Shown: one piece after another, positions 46,277 through 54,653 of the stretch | Numbering within the stretch: position 1 is the first letter of the stretch | How the letters are laid out: each line of letters opens with the position of its first letter | Assembly: GCF_029893355.1 (NCBI RefSeq) | Contig: NZ_JARZAI010000023.1 | Coordinates: forward strand, 1 to 64,000 | Source of the DNA: Kitasatospora sp. MAA4 | GTDB taxonomy: Bacteria; Actinomycetota; Actinomycetes; Streptomycetales; Streptomycetaceae | Reading direction: 5' to 3' | Length of the DNA: 64,000 nt | Program-made: the position numbers and the translations under genes | Notes under the pieces: model-generated | Told to the model about the DNA's origin: nothing | What the model saw: the letters and a program-made list of their open reading frames with translations, nothing else | Database searches by the model: none

Positions 46277-47155
46277 TCAGTGCTCGCGCGGGGCCGGCAC
46301 CGAGTGCTCGACGTCGGGGTGGACGGCGGTGAGCAGCGAGCGCATCGCCGCCTCGGCCGCGCTGCCGTCACCAGTGCCCAGCGCGTCGACCAGGCGGGCG
46401 TGCACGCTGACGGAGGAGTCCGAGGGACGCTCGCAGGCGGTGGCCGGGCCGCCGGAGACCTGCAGCGAGGAGCCGACGATGCTGGCCAGGTGCTCCAGCA
46501 TGCGGTTGCCGGCCATCTGCAGGACCAGGCTGTGCAGCTCCGCGTCGGCGCGCGAGAAGGTGATCAGATCACCCTGGGCGGCCGAGTGGGTCATGATCTC
46601 GGTCATCTCGACCAGTCGCTGCTGGACCTCCTCCCGGCCGTGACCCGCCGCGAGGCGGGCGGCCAGCGGCTCGATCGCCCAGCGCATCTCGAACAGCTCG
46701 CGACGCTGCTCGTCGCGCTGCGGGCCGAAGGCGCGCCACTCGATGATGTCGGGGTCGAGCAGGTTCCAGTCGCTGACCGGACGGACCCGGGTGCCGACGT
46801 TCGGCCTGGCGCTGACCAGGCCCTTGGCCTCCAGCACGCGCAGCGACTCGCGCACGACGGTGCGCGAGACCTCGAAGCGCTGGCCGATCTCCTCCGGGAC
46901 GAGCGGGCGGTCGGCGCCCAGGTCGCCGGAGACGATCATCTGGCCGAGCTGCTGGACGAGCTGGCCGTGCAGCCCGCGGCCGCGGCTGCTGGTGGTCTTG
47001 CGGCCGACCCGGGAGAGGTCGTTGTCACCGTCCCATCGGGGGACGGGCGGGGTGGGCCGATCGGCGTAGGAAAAGCGGTCGAGCTCGCCAGCGCCGGGGG
47101 CAGCGGCCTCGGCGGGGCGAGCGACGGTCATGGCGGGGTGCGCAAGGGTACTCAC
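46277..47155 (-). CDS. whiH: GntR/FadR-family sporulation regulator WhiH
   Basis: 292 residues. N-terminal disordered part, winged helix of the GntR family (RPLVPEEIGQRFEVSRTVVRESLRVLEAKGLV, about 80-115), then an FCD ligand domain with DAELHSLVLQMAGN. In S. coelicolor WhiH, encoded beside hrdB, is needed for sporulation septation. GTG 47155 follows AAAGGAG at short distance; the frame above has no coding look. Confidence 0.85.
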   Translation of the reverse strand: MSTLAHPAMTVARPAEAAAPGAGELDRFSYADRPTPPVPRWDGDNDLSRVGRKTTSSRGRGLHGQLVQQLGQMIVSGDLGADRPLVPEEIGQRFEVSRTVVRESLRVLEAKGLVSARPNVGTRVRPVSDWNLLDPDIIEWRAFGPQRDEQRRELFEMRWAIEPLAARLAAGHGREEVQQRLVEMTEIMTHSAAQGDLITFSRADAELHSLVLQMAGNRMLEHLASIVGSSLQVSGGPATACERPSDSSVSVHARLVDALGTGDGSAAEAAMRSLLTAVHPDVEHSVPAPREH

Positions 47156-47385
47156 AGCTCCTTTGTCGGCGATCGGCGGGTCCGGCTTGAGAATTCTCGT
47201 GAAAAGCACACGAAAGGGTGATCGCCCATGACTGGATAATTGACTTCTTATCAGGAAGAAATGGCCATACCGGTCATGGCTGGTGGGAGAGTTGACCACA
47301 GGCCGACCGGCCCCCGGCCGCCGCGTCACGCGGACGCGGCGACAGCGGGGACCGGGGACCTGACGCGGGGGCGCGGGGCGCGGGG

Positions 47386-48255
47386 TCAGAGCGAGCGCCG
47401 GCGCAGCTGCGCCAGCAGACAACCCAGCAGCAACAGGGCGACCGGCGCCAGCAGGGCCGCCACGGCGAGCGGGTCGGCCAGCTCGAACAGCGAGGCGAGC
47501 GAGCCCGACGAGAACGACGAACCGGCCGACCGCACCGATTCCGCCAACCCCGTCGGCCGCAGTCCGCTGCCGGCCCCGTAGAGCCGGTCCACGCCGTACT
47601 GGAGCGGCAGCGCCTCCTCCGCGCGGACCGCCCAGCCCGCTCCGGCACGCTCCGCCAGCGCCGCCGCCACCGGCTCGATCAGGGTGGGCAGCGCGCAGAG
47701 CAGGATGACGCCGGCGGCGGCACTGCGGGTCAGCGCGGCCGCCAGCAGACCCGTCCAGCCCGCCGCGACCACCACGGCGGCGAAGGTCACCAGCACCAGC
47801 AGCGGGCGCGGGTCCGCCTGCAGCAACATCGGCGTGTAGAGGCGGGCGGCGGACGTACCGGGCGGCAGGGCGAAGCGGACGACCACGGCGTCCACCGCCA
47901 GCGACAGCGCGGCCAGGGTCGCCGAGACCGCGGCGTTGAGCGTGAGCTTGGCCGCGAGCAGGCGCAGCCGGCTCTGGTAGCGGACCTGCGAGGCCGCCAG
48001 GCCCGGGTGCCGCACCTCGTGAGCCGAGGAGAGCGCGCCGAGCGCACCGGCGGCCAGCGCGGCGAGCGGGATCGGCAGCAGCGGAACGGCGGCGGTGATC
48101 AGCCGGGTCCCGTCGGTCACCGACAGCGGCCCGGGGGCCGCCTGACGGGAGACCACCGCTGCCACGGCCGCATCGGCGAACAGCGCGGCGGCGAGGATCA
48201 GCCAGGTCGAGCGGAGGCCGAACAGCCGCCGTCCCTCGTAGGCCAGGACGCGCAC
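47386..48255 (-). CDS. ABC-2 type transporter permease-like membrane protein
   Basis: 289 residues with about six membrane segments and a large outer loop between the fifth and sixth (about 205-255). MRVLAYEGRRLFGLRSTWLIL is typical of ABC-2 permeases. Encoded 4 bases after the ATPase gene. Substrate unknown. Confidence 0.8.
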   Translation of the reverse strand: MRVLAYEGRRLFGLRSTWLILAAALFADAAVAAVVSRQAAPGPLSVTDGTRLITAAVPLLPIPLAALAAGALGALSSAHEVRHPGLAASQVRYQSRLRLLAAKLTLNAAVSATLAALSLAVDAVVVRFALPPGTSAARLYTPMLLQADPRPLLVLVTFAAVVVAAGWTGLLAAALTRSAAAGVILLCALPTLIEPVAAALAERAGAGWAVRAEEALPLQYGVDRLYGAGSGLRPTGLAESVRSAGSSFSSGSLASLFELADPLAVAALLAPVALLLLGCLLAQLRRRSL

Positions 48256-48259
48256 AGGA

Positions 48260-49408
48260 TCACCCGTTCCAGTGGTCGGGCCCGGTCAGGGGCTCGGGGA
48301 GGAGATCGGTTTCCGAGCCGTGCACGGAAACGGGAGCGACGGCGGGAGCAGCCGGACCGACGGGAGCAGCGGGAGCAGCGGACACCGTGGGCATCGCGAT
48401 GGTGTCGACGGGACTTGCGAGCGGGGCGCCAGGGAGTTCGCGGCTCCTGCGCGCCGCACCGACCGTCAGCGCCGTCGACCCGAGCAGCTGCACCGCCGGG
48501 GCCACGGCGGAACGGGCGGCGGTGACCTGGAGCGCCCGCGGAGCCGGCTGCTCCACGACCCGGTCCGCCAGCTCGTGCAGCAGGATCCCGCTGCGATAGG
48601 CCAACTCGCCGATCTCCGTGCGGTCCAGACCGCTCACCGCGATACCCGCGCCGCCGTCCTGGCGGACCTGTGCGCCCTGGGCCCGCACCAGGTCGGCGAG
48701 GCGGGCCATCTGCGGGCCGCGCACCGCCACCTCCGGGTGCAGCCTGGTGCGGCGGAAGTCGCTGATCGGCTGGTCCGCGACCATCCGTCCGCCGTCCAGC
48801 GTCACCACCCGGTCCGCCAGCAGGGCGGCCTCCTGCGGGCTGCGCGTGGTGACCAGCACCGTCCCGCCGCCGGCCGGGAAGGCCCGTAGGAAGGCGTGCA
48901 GCCACTCGGCGTTGCGCGGCGACAGACCCTGGGAGGGGGCGTCGAGCAGCAGGGTGTTCGGCTCGCCGAGCAGGGCCACTGCCAGCGCCAGACGCCGGCT
49001 CATGCCGGGGGAGAACGTTCGCAGGCGGTGATCGGCCACCGTCGCCAGCCGGGTCTGCTCCAGGAGCTCCTCGGCGCGCCGGGCCGGCGCGCCGACTGCG
49101 GCGGCGAGCATCCGCAGGTGACCCCGGGCCGTGCGGCCCGGGTTGCCGGGTGCACCATGGCCGGGCGGCAGCAGCACGCCGACCTCGCGCTCGGGTCGGC
49201 GCAGTCGGCGATAGGTCCGGCCGCCGAAGAGTGTCACGCCCTGGCCCGGCTCCAGTTCGAGCATCAGGCGCAGCGCGGTGGTCTTGCCGGCGTCGGCCGA
49301 TCCCAGGAGCGCCGTGACGGTGCCGGGCCGGACGTCGAACCCGAGGTCGAGGAGCGCCGGGCGACAGCCGCGGCGGTAGACCTTGGTGAGGCCGTTGACC
49401 TGGATCAT
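48260..49408 (-). CDS. Degenerate ABC transporter ATP-binding protein
   Basis: 382 residues. Walker A GSADAGKT (36-43) is intact, but the Q-loop lacks Gln (GVLLPPG, 77-83), the signature reads FSPGMS (132-137), Walker B is LLLDAPSQ with Ala157 where the catalytic Glu belongs, and Arg189 replaces the switch His (VTTRSPQ). About 180 C-terminal residues, Pro/Ala-rich at the end, are not recognised. Probably binds ATP but hydrolyses poorly. ATG 49408 has GGGAG upstream. Confidence 0.82.
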   Translation of the reverse strand: MIQVNGLTKVYRRGCRPALLDLGFDVRPGTVTALLGSADAGKTTALRLMLELEPGQGVTLFGGRTYRRLRRPEREVGVLLPPGHGAPGNPGRTARGHLRMLAAAVGAPARRAEELLEQTRLATVADHRLRTFSPGMSRRLALAVALLGEPNTLLLDAPSQGLSPRNAEWLHAFLRAFPAGGGTVLVTTRSPQEAALLADRVVTLDGGRMVADQPISDFRRTRLHPEVAVRGPQMARLADLVRAQGAQVRQDGGAGIAVSGLDRTEIGELAYRSGILLHELADRVVEQPAPRALQVTAARSAVAPAVQLLGSTALTVGAARRSRELPGAPLASPVDTIAMPTVSAAPAAPVGPAAPAVAPVSVHGSETDLLPEPLTGPDHWNG

Positions 49409-49575
49409 CACTGGCTGCTCCCACATGCTCGGCTGCCCTGGCGGGACGGCGCGGGTCGCCCCGGTCCCAGCACCCTAGGACGAGCGGGGGGAGAAACCGG
49501 GCATTGCGGAAGCGGCACGGGCAACTCGGCGGCCCGCCTCACTCGATCAGGCGACAGCCTCCGCGTCAGCCGTGG

Positions 49576-50319
49576 TCACGACTCCGGGCGCAGCATCGGC
49601 GGGTTGAGGACCGTCGCCCGGCCGGCGGTGAACAGCTGGGCCGGGCGGCCGCCCTGCCGGGTCGTGGTGCCCCCGGAGGGGACCAGGAAGCCGGGTGTGC
49701 CGGTGACCTTGCGGTGGAAGTTGCGCGGGTCCAGAACCACGCCCCAGACCGCCTCGTAGACCCGGCGCAGTTCCCCGACCGTGAACTCCTTGGGGCAGAA
49801 CGCGGTCGCCAGGGCGGAGTACTCGATCTTGGAGCGGGCCCGCTCGACTCCCTCCGCCAGGATCAGGGCGTGGTCGAAGGCCAGCGGCTCGTGGTCGGCC
49901 AGGCCCGGACCGAGCAGCTCGCTGACCGGCGCCCAGCGGGCTCCGCGGGCGTCACCACCGGGCTTGGGGGTCGGCAGGTCCGGCGCGAGGGCCAGATGGG
50001 CCACGCTCACCACGCGCATCCGCGGGTCGCGCTGGGGGTGGCCGTAGGTGGCCAGCTGCTCCAGGTGTGCGCCGGAGCTCCCCTGGCCGGGCGTCGCGTG
50101 GGCGCGCAGACCGGTCTCCTCCGCCAGCTCGCGGGAAGCCGCCTCGCCGAGCCCCTCGTCCGGGCGCACGAAACCGCCGGGCAGGGCCCAGTAGCCCTGA
50201 AAGGGCGGCTCGCCGCGGCGCACCAGCAGCGCGCAGAGCTCGTGCTCTCTGACAGTCAGCACCACCAGGTCGACCGTGACTGCGAATGGGGGGAAGGCCG
50301 ACGGGTCATAGCGCGACAT
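49576..50319 (-). CDS. NrtR-like Nudix transcriptional regulator or ADP-ribose pyrophosphatase
   Basis: 247 residues. Nudix domain with a complete box from Gly49 to Leu71 (G-x5-E-x7-REL-x-EE-x-GL), then a winged-helix C-terminal domain (about 165-240: KEFTVGELRRVYEAVWG, DPRNFHRKV). This is the NrtR layout, a repressor of NAD-related genes that senses ADP-ribose; the intact box leaves enzyme activity possible. ATG 50319 chosen; ATG 50331 is near. A palindrome precedes it. Confidence 0.85.
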   Translation of the reverse strand: MSRYDPSAFPPFAVTVDLVVLTVREHELCALLVRRGEPPFQGYWALPGGFVRPDEGLGEAASRELAEETGLRAHATPGQGSSGAHLEQLATYGHPQRDPRMRVVSVAHLALAPDLPTPKPGGDARGARWAPVSELLGPGLADHEPLAFDHALILAEGVERARSKIEYSALATAFCPKEFTVGELRRVYEAVWGVVLDPRNFHRKVTGTPGFLVPSGGTTTRQGGRPAQLFTAGRATVLNPPMLRPES

Positions 50320-50333
50320 GAGGGCGATCATAG

Positions 50334-50348
50334 TCGTCTTTCTGACGA
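50334..50348. promoter_or_regulatory. Palindrome upstream of the Nudix regulator gene
   Basis: TCGTC-TTTCT-GACGA, perfect 5-base arms with flanking ATA/TA symmetry, 15 bases upstream of the ATG 50319. It fits an autoregulatory operator. Confidence 0.55.
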
Positions 50349-50398
50349 TAAGCACAGGGTGCGTCACACCTCGCCGCGCACCCGCCTGCGGCCGGGTG

Positions 50399-52528
50399 TC
50401 AGCGAGCGCCCAACTGGAGCTCGGAGGACGCCTCCTCGACCACCGCCACCCCGATCCGGCTGATCCTGACCGCGAACGGCTCGCCCGCCACCCGCAGCCC
50501 GGAGAGCTCCAACTCCCCCAGCGGCGCGGTGCTGGCGGGCCTGACCACGACGCGGCGCGCCGGGACGTCGGGGCGCACGCCGGCCAGCGCGAAGACCGCG
50601 TGTGCGGCGGCGGCCGTGGAGACCGCGGCCGGACGGCAGGCGGCGGGATGCGGGACGGGCGGGCAGTCCGGTAGGCGCTGCTCCCCCGCGTACATCTCGG
50701 GGAGCCGGCCGCCCGCGTGCGCGGAGGCCGCCAGCAGGCCCTCCAGCAGCGCTCCGGCCTCGCGTTCGAACCCGGCCTCCGCCAACCCGGACACCGCCAT
50801 CGCGGTTTCGTGGACCCGCACGGCGCCGCTGCGGTGACCCAGCGGGTTGAACCGCGCCGACTTGGAACTGAGTGTCCGCAGCCCCCAGCCGCAGTCCAGC
50901 TCCGGCGCGGCGAGCCGCTGCGCCAGCAGCCTGGTCTGCTCGCGGTCCAGCAGGCCCGGCAGCGAGTCGCCCTCGGCCGCCAGACCGAGGTCCAGCAGAT
51001 GGACGAAGGAGCAGGCGACGGCGGAGAGCGTGCGGTCGTCAGCGGTCAGCGCGGCGGCCGGACGGCCCCCCGACAGGTCGTCGACCCAGAACCGCTCCCG
51101 GAAACGGCTGCGCAGGCCGGCCGCCCACTCCCGCCACTGCGCCCCGCCGGGGCGTCCGAAGGCCTCCAGCAGCTCCGCTCCGTGCAGCGCCGCGCGATGG
51201 GCCTGGGCCTGGACCTCGCAGCGGGCGGCCGGGAGGTAGCCGACGCGTTCGTCGGGGGCCCGCCCGAGGTCGGTGACAAAGCCCTCGACGGCGCTGCTCT
51301 CCGCAGTCGCCCGCAACGCGCAAAGGGCACGCTCGGCTGCCGGGAGCAGCTCCAGTACCTCCTGTCGGGGCAGCCCCCAACGCCAGGCCTCGGCAAGCAC
51401 GGTGACGAAGAGCAGGGTGGCCTCGGTGGCCGTGCAGGAGGGCGGCAGTTCCGGACCGGCGTGGCGCAGCGCCCCGGGGATGAGCCCCTCCGCGCGGCCG
51501 GACGGTCCTGCCGCGACCTGCTGACGGCGGGCCAGCGCCCGCAGTGTCCCCCCGGCCAGCCTGGTGCCGAGCGGGAGGGAGTACCGGGCCGCCCAGAGGG
51601 CGTCGGCCGCGGCCAGCCCGAATCTCCACGGCGCACCGGACGCGGCGTACAGATCGGTCGGCCGGTCGGAGTCGGCGAGCAGCAGGCTGCCGAGGGAGTC
51701 CAGCGAACGCCGCACCAGCACCTCGGCGCGCGAGTCGTCGCAGCGGATCGCCAGGTCCGGCCAGGGAATCGCGACACCGGCTCCCCGGCCGATCGGCGGT
51801 CGCACCGCCGTCGGCGCACTCTCCAGCTCGACCTGGAGCTCGACTGACCAGCGGGCTCCCGGCTGAACCTCCAGATCCCAGCGCAGCACGCCCGCCCCGG
51901 CCAGCACGGCGTGCGGCGAGGGCCGGGCCGAGACGACTGCTCCGTGCCCGCGGGCCGACCACCGCAGCCCGGCGGACTGAACCTGACCCGGGACGTCCGG
52001 CGGACGCTGTCCGGCAGCGATGTCGGCGAGGTTGCCGAGATCCGTCCCGAGCGTGATCTCCAGCGGGAGGCGGGCCGGCCTGCTGCCCGCGTTGCGGACC
52101 GTGATCGTCTCCACGCCGTCGGCGTGCCGCAGCCGCTCCACCGTCAGCGCGGGGTCGGGGTCCAGATCGCCCGGGGTGCGCACCGCGGCCAGGAAGCGGG
52201 CCTGGGCGGCGGAGGAGAGGTCGCCCTGCAGGGCCAGCGGTTCGATCCCGCCCAGTCTGAGCTCCATCCTGCTGAGCGTCCGGACGCCCGATCGGAAGAA
52301 CCCGTGCAGCCCTTCGCCGCGCAGCTGCCCGTCGGGGCCTGAGGCCGCCATGGCCGGGGCATTGACGCAGAGCACGTCGCCGTGGGCGGAGACGGGCTGT
52401 CGTCGTGCCTGAGCGGCGGGCCTGACGGGACCGGCGGAGACGGGCTCGGGCCGTCCCGGCGTCATGGGCCGGGACCCGCCAACGGTCTCGGCCGGCATCG
52501 CAGTCTGTGCTGGCCTGGGGGCCGTCAC
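50399..52528 (-). CDS. Glycogen debranching enzyme-like protein
   Basis: 709 residues. N-terminal GDE-type domain (HGDVLCVNAPAMAASGPDGQLRGEGLHGFF, the DG--GF pattern) and an alpha/alpha-toroid C-terminal domain with CGWGLRTLSSKSARFNPLGHRSGAVRVHETAMA. Family members act on alpha-glucans; this actinobacterial group is not well studied. GTG 52528 has AGGAGGAG upstream. The open frame runs on to 54676 by chance. Confidence 0.82.
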   Translation of the reverse strand: MTAPRPAQTAMPAETVGGSRPMTPGRPEPVSAGPVRPAAQARRQPVSAHGDVLCVNAPAMAASGPDGQLRGEGLHGFFRSGVRTLSRMELRLGGIEPLALQGDLSSAAQARFLAAVRTPGDLDPDPALTVERLRHADGVETITVRNAGSRPARLPLEITLGTDLGNLADIAAGQRPPDVPGQVQSAGLRWSARGHGAVVSARPSPHAVLAGAGVLRWDLEVQPGARWSVELQVELESAPTAVRPPIGRGAGVAIPWPDLAIRCDDSRAEVLVRRSLDSLGSLLLADSDRPTDLYAASGAPWRFGLAAADALWAARYSLPLGTRLAGGTLRALARRQQVAAGPSGRAEGLIPGALRHAGPELPPSCTATEATLLFVTVLAEAWRWGLPRQEVLELLPAAERALCALRATAESSAVEGFVTDLGRAPDERVGYLPAARCEVQAQAHRAALHGAELLEAFGRPGGAQWREWAAGLRSRFRERFWVDDLSGGRPAAALTADDRTLSAVACSFVHLLDLGLAAEGDSLPGLLDREQTRLLAQRLAAPELDCGWGLRTLSSKSARFNPLGHRSGAVRVHETAMAVSGLAEAGFEREAGALLEGLLAASAHAGGRLPEMYAGEQRLPDCPPVPHPAACRPAAVSTAAAAHAVFALAGVRPDVPARRVVVRPASTAPLGELELSGLRVAGEPFAVRISRIGVAVVEEASSELQLGAR

Positions 52529-53032
52529 CGGGTTCTCCTCCTGTCGGTCGGCAGGGCGGGCCCGTGGGCCACAACTGCCGTGGATCGTCTGCTGCCCGTG
52601 CGGATCCGCTCGGGCGGTTCGCCGTGGAGCACCCGGGGCACGGTAGGGCAGATCCGGGTGCAGCCCGTCCCCGCTCTCCCGCAGGCACCACCACCGTGCG
52701 CTGCGGCCTCGGCGGTGCTCCGCAGAGTGAACGCGGTGCACCGGGCGCAGGTCACGCCCAAGGTGGCGGCGGCTCGGATCGGCCGACCGTGCGGTCCTAC
52801 AGGCGCCGGCCCGCAGCGCCCGCTGTGGCGGGACAAAGACGCTGGTCGCCGGGTCAGGACGGCCCCCATCCGGCTCACCCGGCGTCAGGATACGGTGCCG
52901 GGGTGGCGCCAACCCTGTCGGAACGACCTCCGACCGGCGCCTGGGCTCGCCCGTGAACAGCACGGGCGTCGCACCCGGAGCAGCCGACCTGATGCGACCG
53001 CCCAGCAGACCGAGCAAAGACCGAGGAGCCTC
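52529..53032. other. Divergent intergenic region
   Basis: 504 bases between the debranching-like gene (minus) and the S33 hydrolase (plus). One hairpin CGCCCGTG/CACGGGCG (52948-52955, 52961-52968) lies 65 bases upstream of the hydrolase start. No gene is evident. Confidence 0.45.
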
Positions 53033-54346
53033 ATGTCCGTCGTCAGCCGACAGCCCGGGATCGTTCTGACCGACCATCTGTTCCAGGTACCGCTGGACCA
53101 TCAGGCCCCCCAGGGTGAGCAGATCGAGGTCTACGCTCGGGAGGTCGTGGCGGCGGGCAAGGAGCGGGCCGACCTGCCGTGGCTGCTCTTCCTCCAGGGC
53201 GGACCGGGTGGCAAGGCTGGGCGGCCGCTGGGCCGGGACGCCTGGCTGGACCGGGCGCTGGACGACTACCGGGTGCTGCTGCTCGACCAGCGCGGCACCG
53301 GGCGGTCGACCCCGGCGACCCGCCAGACCCTCCTGCTGCGCGGCGGCGCGCAGGAGCAGGCGGAGTACCTCGCGTTCTTCCGTGCCGACTCGATCGTCCG
53401 GGACGCCGAACTGATCCGCCGCCAGCTGATCGGTGAGCAGGGCCAGTGGACGCTGCTCGGCCAGAGCTTCGGCGGCTTCTGCACCCTGACGTACCTCTCG
53501 CTCGCCCCCGAGGGCCTGCGCGAGGCCATGGTGACGGGTGGGCTGGCCGGTCTGCGGAGCAGCGCCGCCGACGTGTACCGGGCCGCCTACCCCCGGGTCG
53601 CCCGTAAGAACAAGAGCCACTACGCCCGCTACCCCCAGGACGTCGAGGCGGTCCGGCGGATCGTCGAGCACCTGGCTGTGACGGCGGCGCCGCTGCCCGA
53701 CGGCGGCCTGCTGACCGTGGAGGCCTTCCAGTCGCTCGGCCTGATGCTCGGCGCCGGCAGCGGGTCGGACACGCTGCACTACCTGCTCGAGGAGGCGTGG
53801 GTCCGCGGCAGCGCGGGGCTCGAACTGTCCGACAGCTTCCTGGCCGGGGCCCAGGCGAAGCTCTCGCACGCGGACGGGCCGCTCTACGCGGTGCTGCACG
53901 AGTCCATCTACGGGCAGCGCTCGGTGGACCCGGGGGCGACCGACTGGGCCGCCGAGCGCGTCCGGAGCGAGTTCCCGGAGTTCGACGCCGTGCAGGCGCT
54001 GGAGGCCGGGACCCCGGTGCACTTCACCGGGGAGATGATCTACCCCTGGATGTTCGAGACCGACCCGGCGCTGCGCCCGCTGCGGGGGGCCGCCGAGCTG
54101 CTCGCCCAGCGCACCGACTGGCCCGACCTGTACGCGCCGGCGGTGCTGGCGGCCAATCAGGTGCCGGTGGTGGCAGCGGTCTACCACGACGACATGTACG
54201 TGGACACGGCCGACTCCCTGGCGACGGCCGACTCGGTTCGGGGGCTCCGGACCTGGGTGACCAACGAGTGGGAGCACGACGGGCTGCGGGTCAGTGGCAA
54301 CCACGTCCTGGACCGGCTGATCCGGATGTCCCGCGGCGAGCTGTAG
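53033..54346 (+). CDS. Alpha/beta hydrolase, proline iminopeptidase-like (S33)
   Basis: 437 residues. QGGPGG oxyanion loop near 61, LLLDQRGTGRS, nucleophile elbow GQSFGG near 144, MYVDTADS with the acid and SGNHVLD with the His near the C-terminus. Long for the family, with a cap of about 150 residues. Releases N-terminal amino acids, often proline, from peptides. ATG 53033 has GAGGAG upstream; no signal peptide. Confidence 0.9.
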   Translation: MSVVSRQPGIVLTDHLFQVPLDHQAPQGEQIEVYAREVVAAGKERADLPWLLFLQGGPGGKAGRPLGRDAWLDRALDDYRVLLLDQRGTGRSTPATRQTLLLRGGAQEQAEYLAFFRADSIVRDAELIRRQLIGEQGQWTLLGQSFGGFCTLTYLSLAPEGLREAMVTGGLAGLRSSAADVYRAAYPRVARKNKSHYARYPQDVEAVRRIVEHLAVTAAPLPDGGLLTVEAFQSLGLMLGAGSGSDTLHYLLEEAWVRGSAGLELSDSFLAGAQAKLSHADGPLYAVLHESIYGQRSVDPGATDWAAERVRSEFPEFDAVQALEAGTPVHFTGEMIYPWMFETDPALRPLRGAAELLAQRTDWPDLYAPAVLAANQVPVVAAVYHDDMYVDTADSLATADSVRGLRTWVTNEWEHDGLRVSGNHVLDRLIRMSRGEL

Positions 54347-54652
54347 CAGCCGCCCGCCGTACGGGAAACGGGGAGTGCGTCGGCGCACCGCCGCCGGTCG
54401 GCGCCGGCCGCGCAGGTGCTTCGGCCCGCGGACCACGCGGCGCAGCCAGGCTCGGCACCTCGCCTGCGGGGCCGGTGGGGCGAGCCGCAGCTGAACGGTG
54501 GCCGAGGGCTGGGACGGCTCCGGCGGGCGGAGCGGCTCGGGACGCTGAGGGCGTCGCGGGCGCCGGGGGCCGAGGCGCGCGGGGTCGTGCGAGGCGGTGA
54601 ACGCTGCCGTGCGGGGCTGCGGGCCGGTGCCGATGTGCTGATGCTGAGTCAT
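54347..54652 (-). CDS. ORF coupled to DUF4192 gene, 3' end undefined
   Basis: ATG 54652 lies one base after the DUF4192 stop, with GGAG 7 bases upstream, and begins MTQHQHIGTGPQPRT. For about 100 codons third positions are mostly G or C. It includes QARCRAWLRRVVRGPKHLRGRRR, a basic segment. No stop occurs: the frame runs antisense through the S33 hydrolase and reaches the debranching gene stop at 50399. The end given here is only where the hydrolase begins. Perhaps a gene whose 3' end was lost when the hydrolase came in. Confidence 0.45.
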
Positions 54653-54653
54653 C

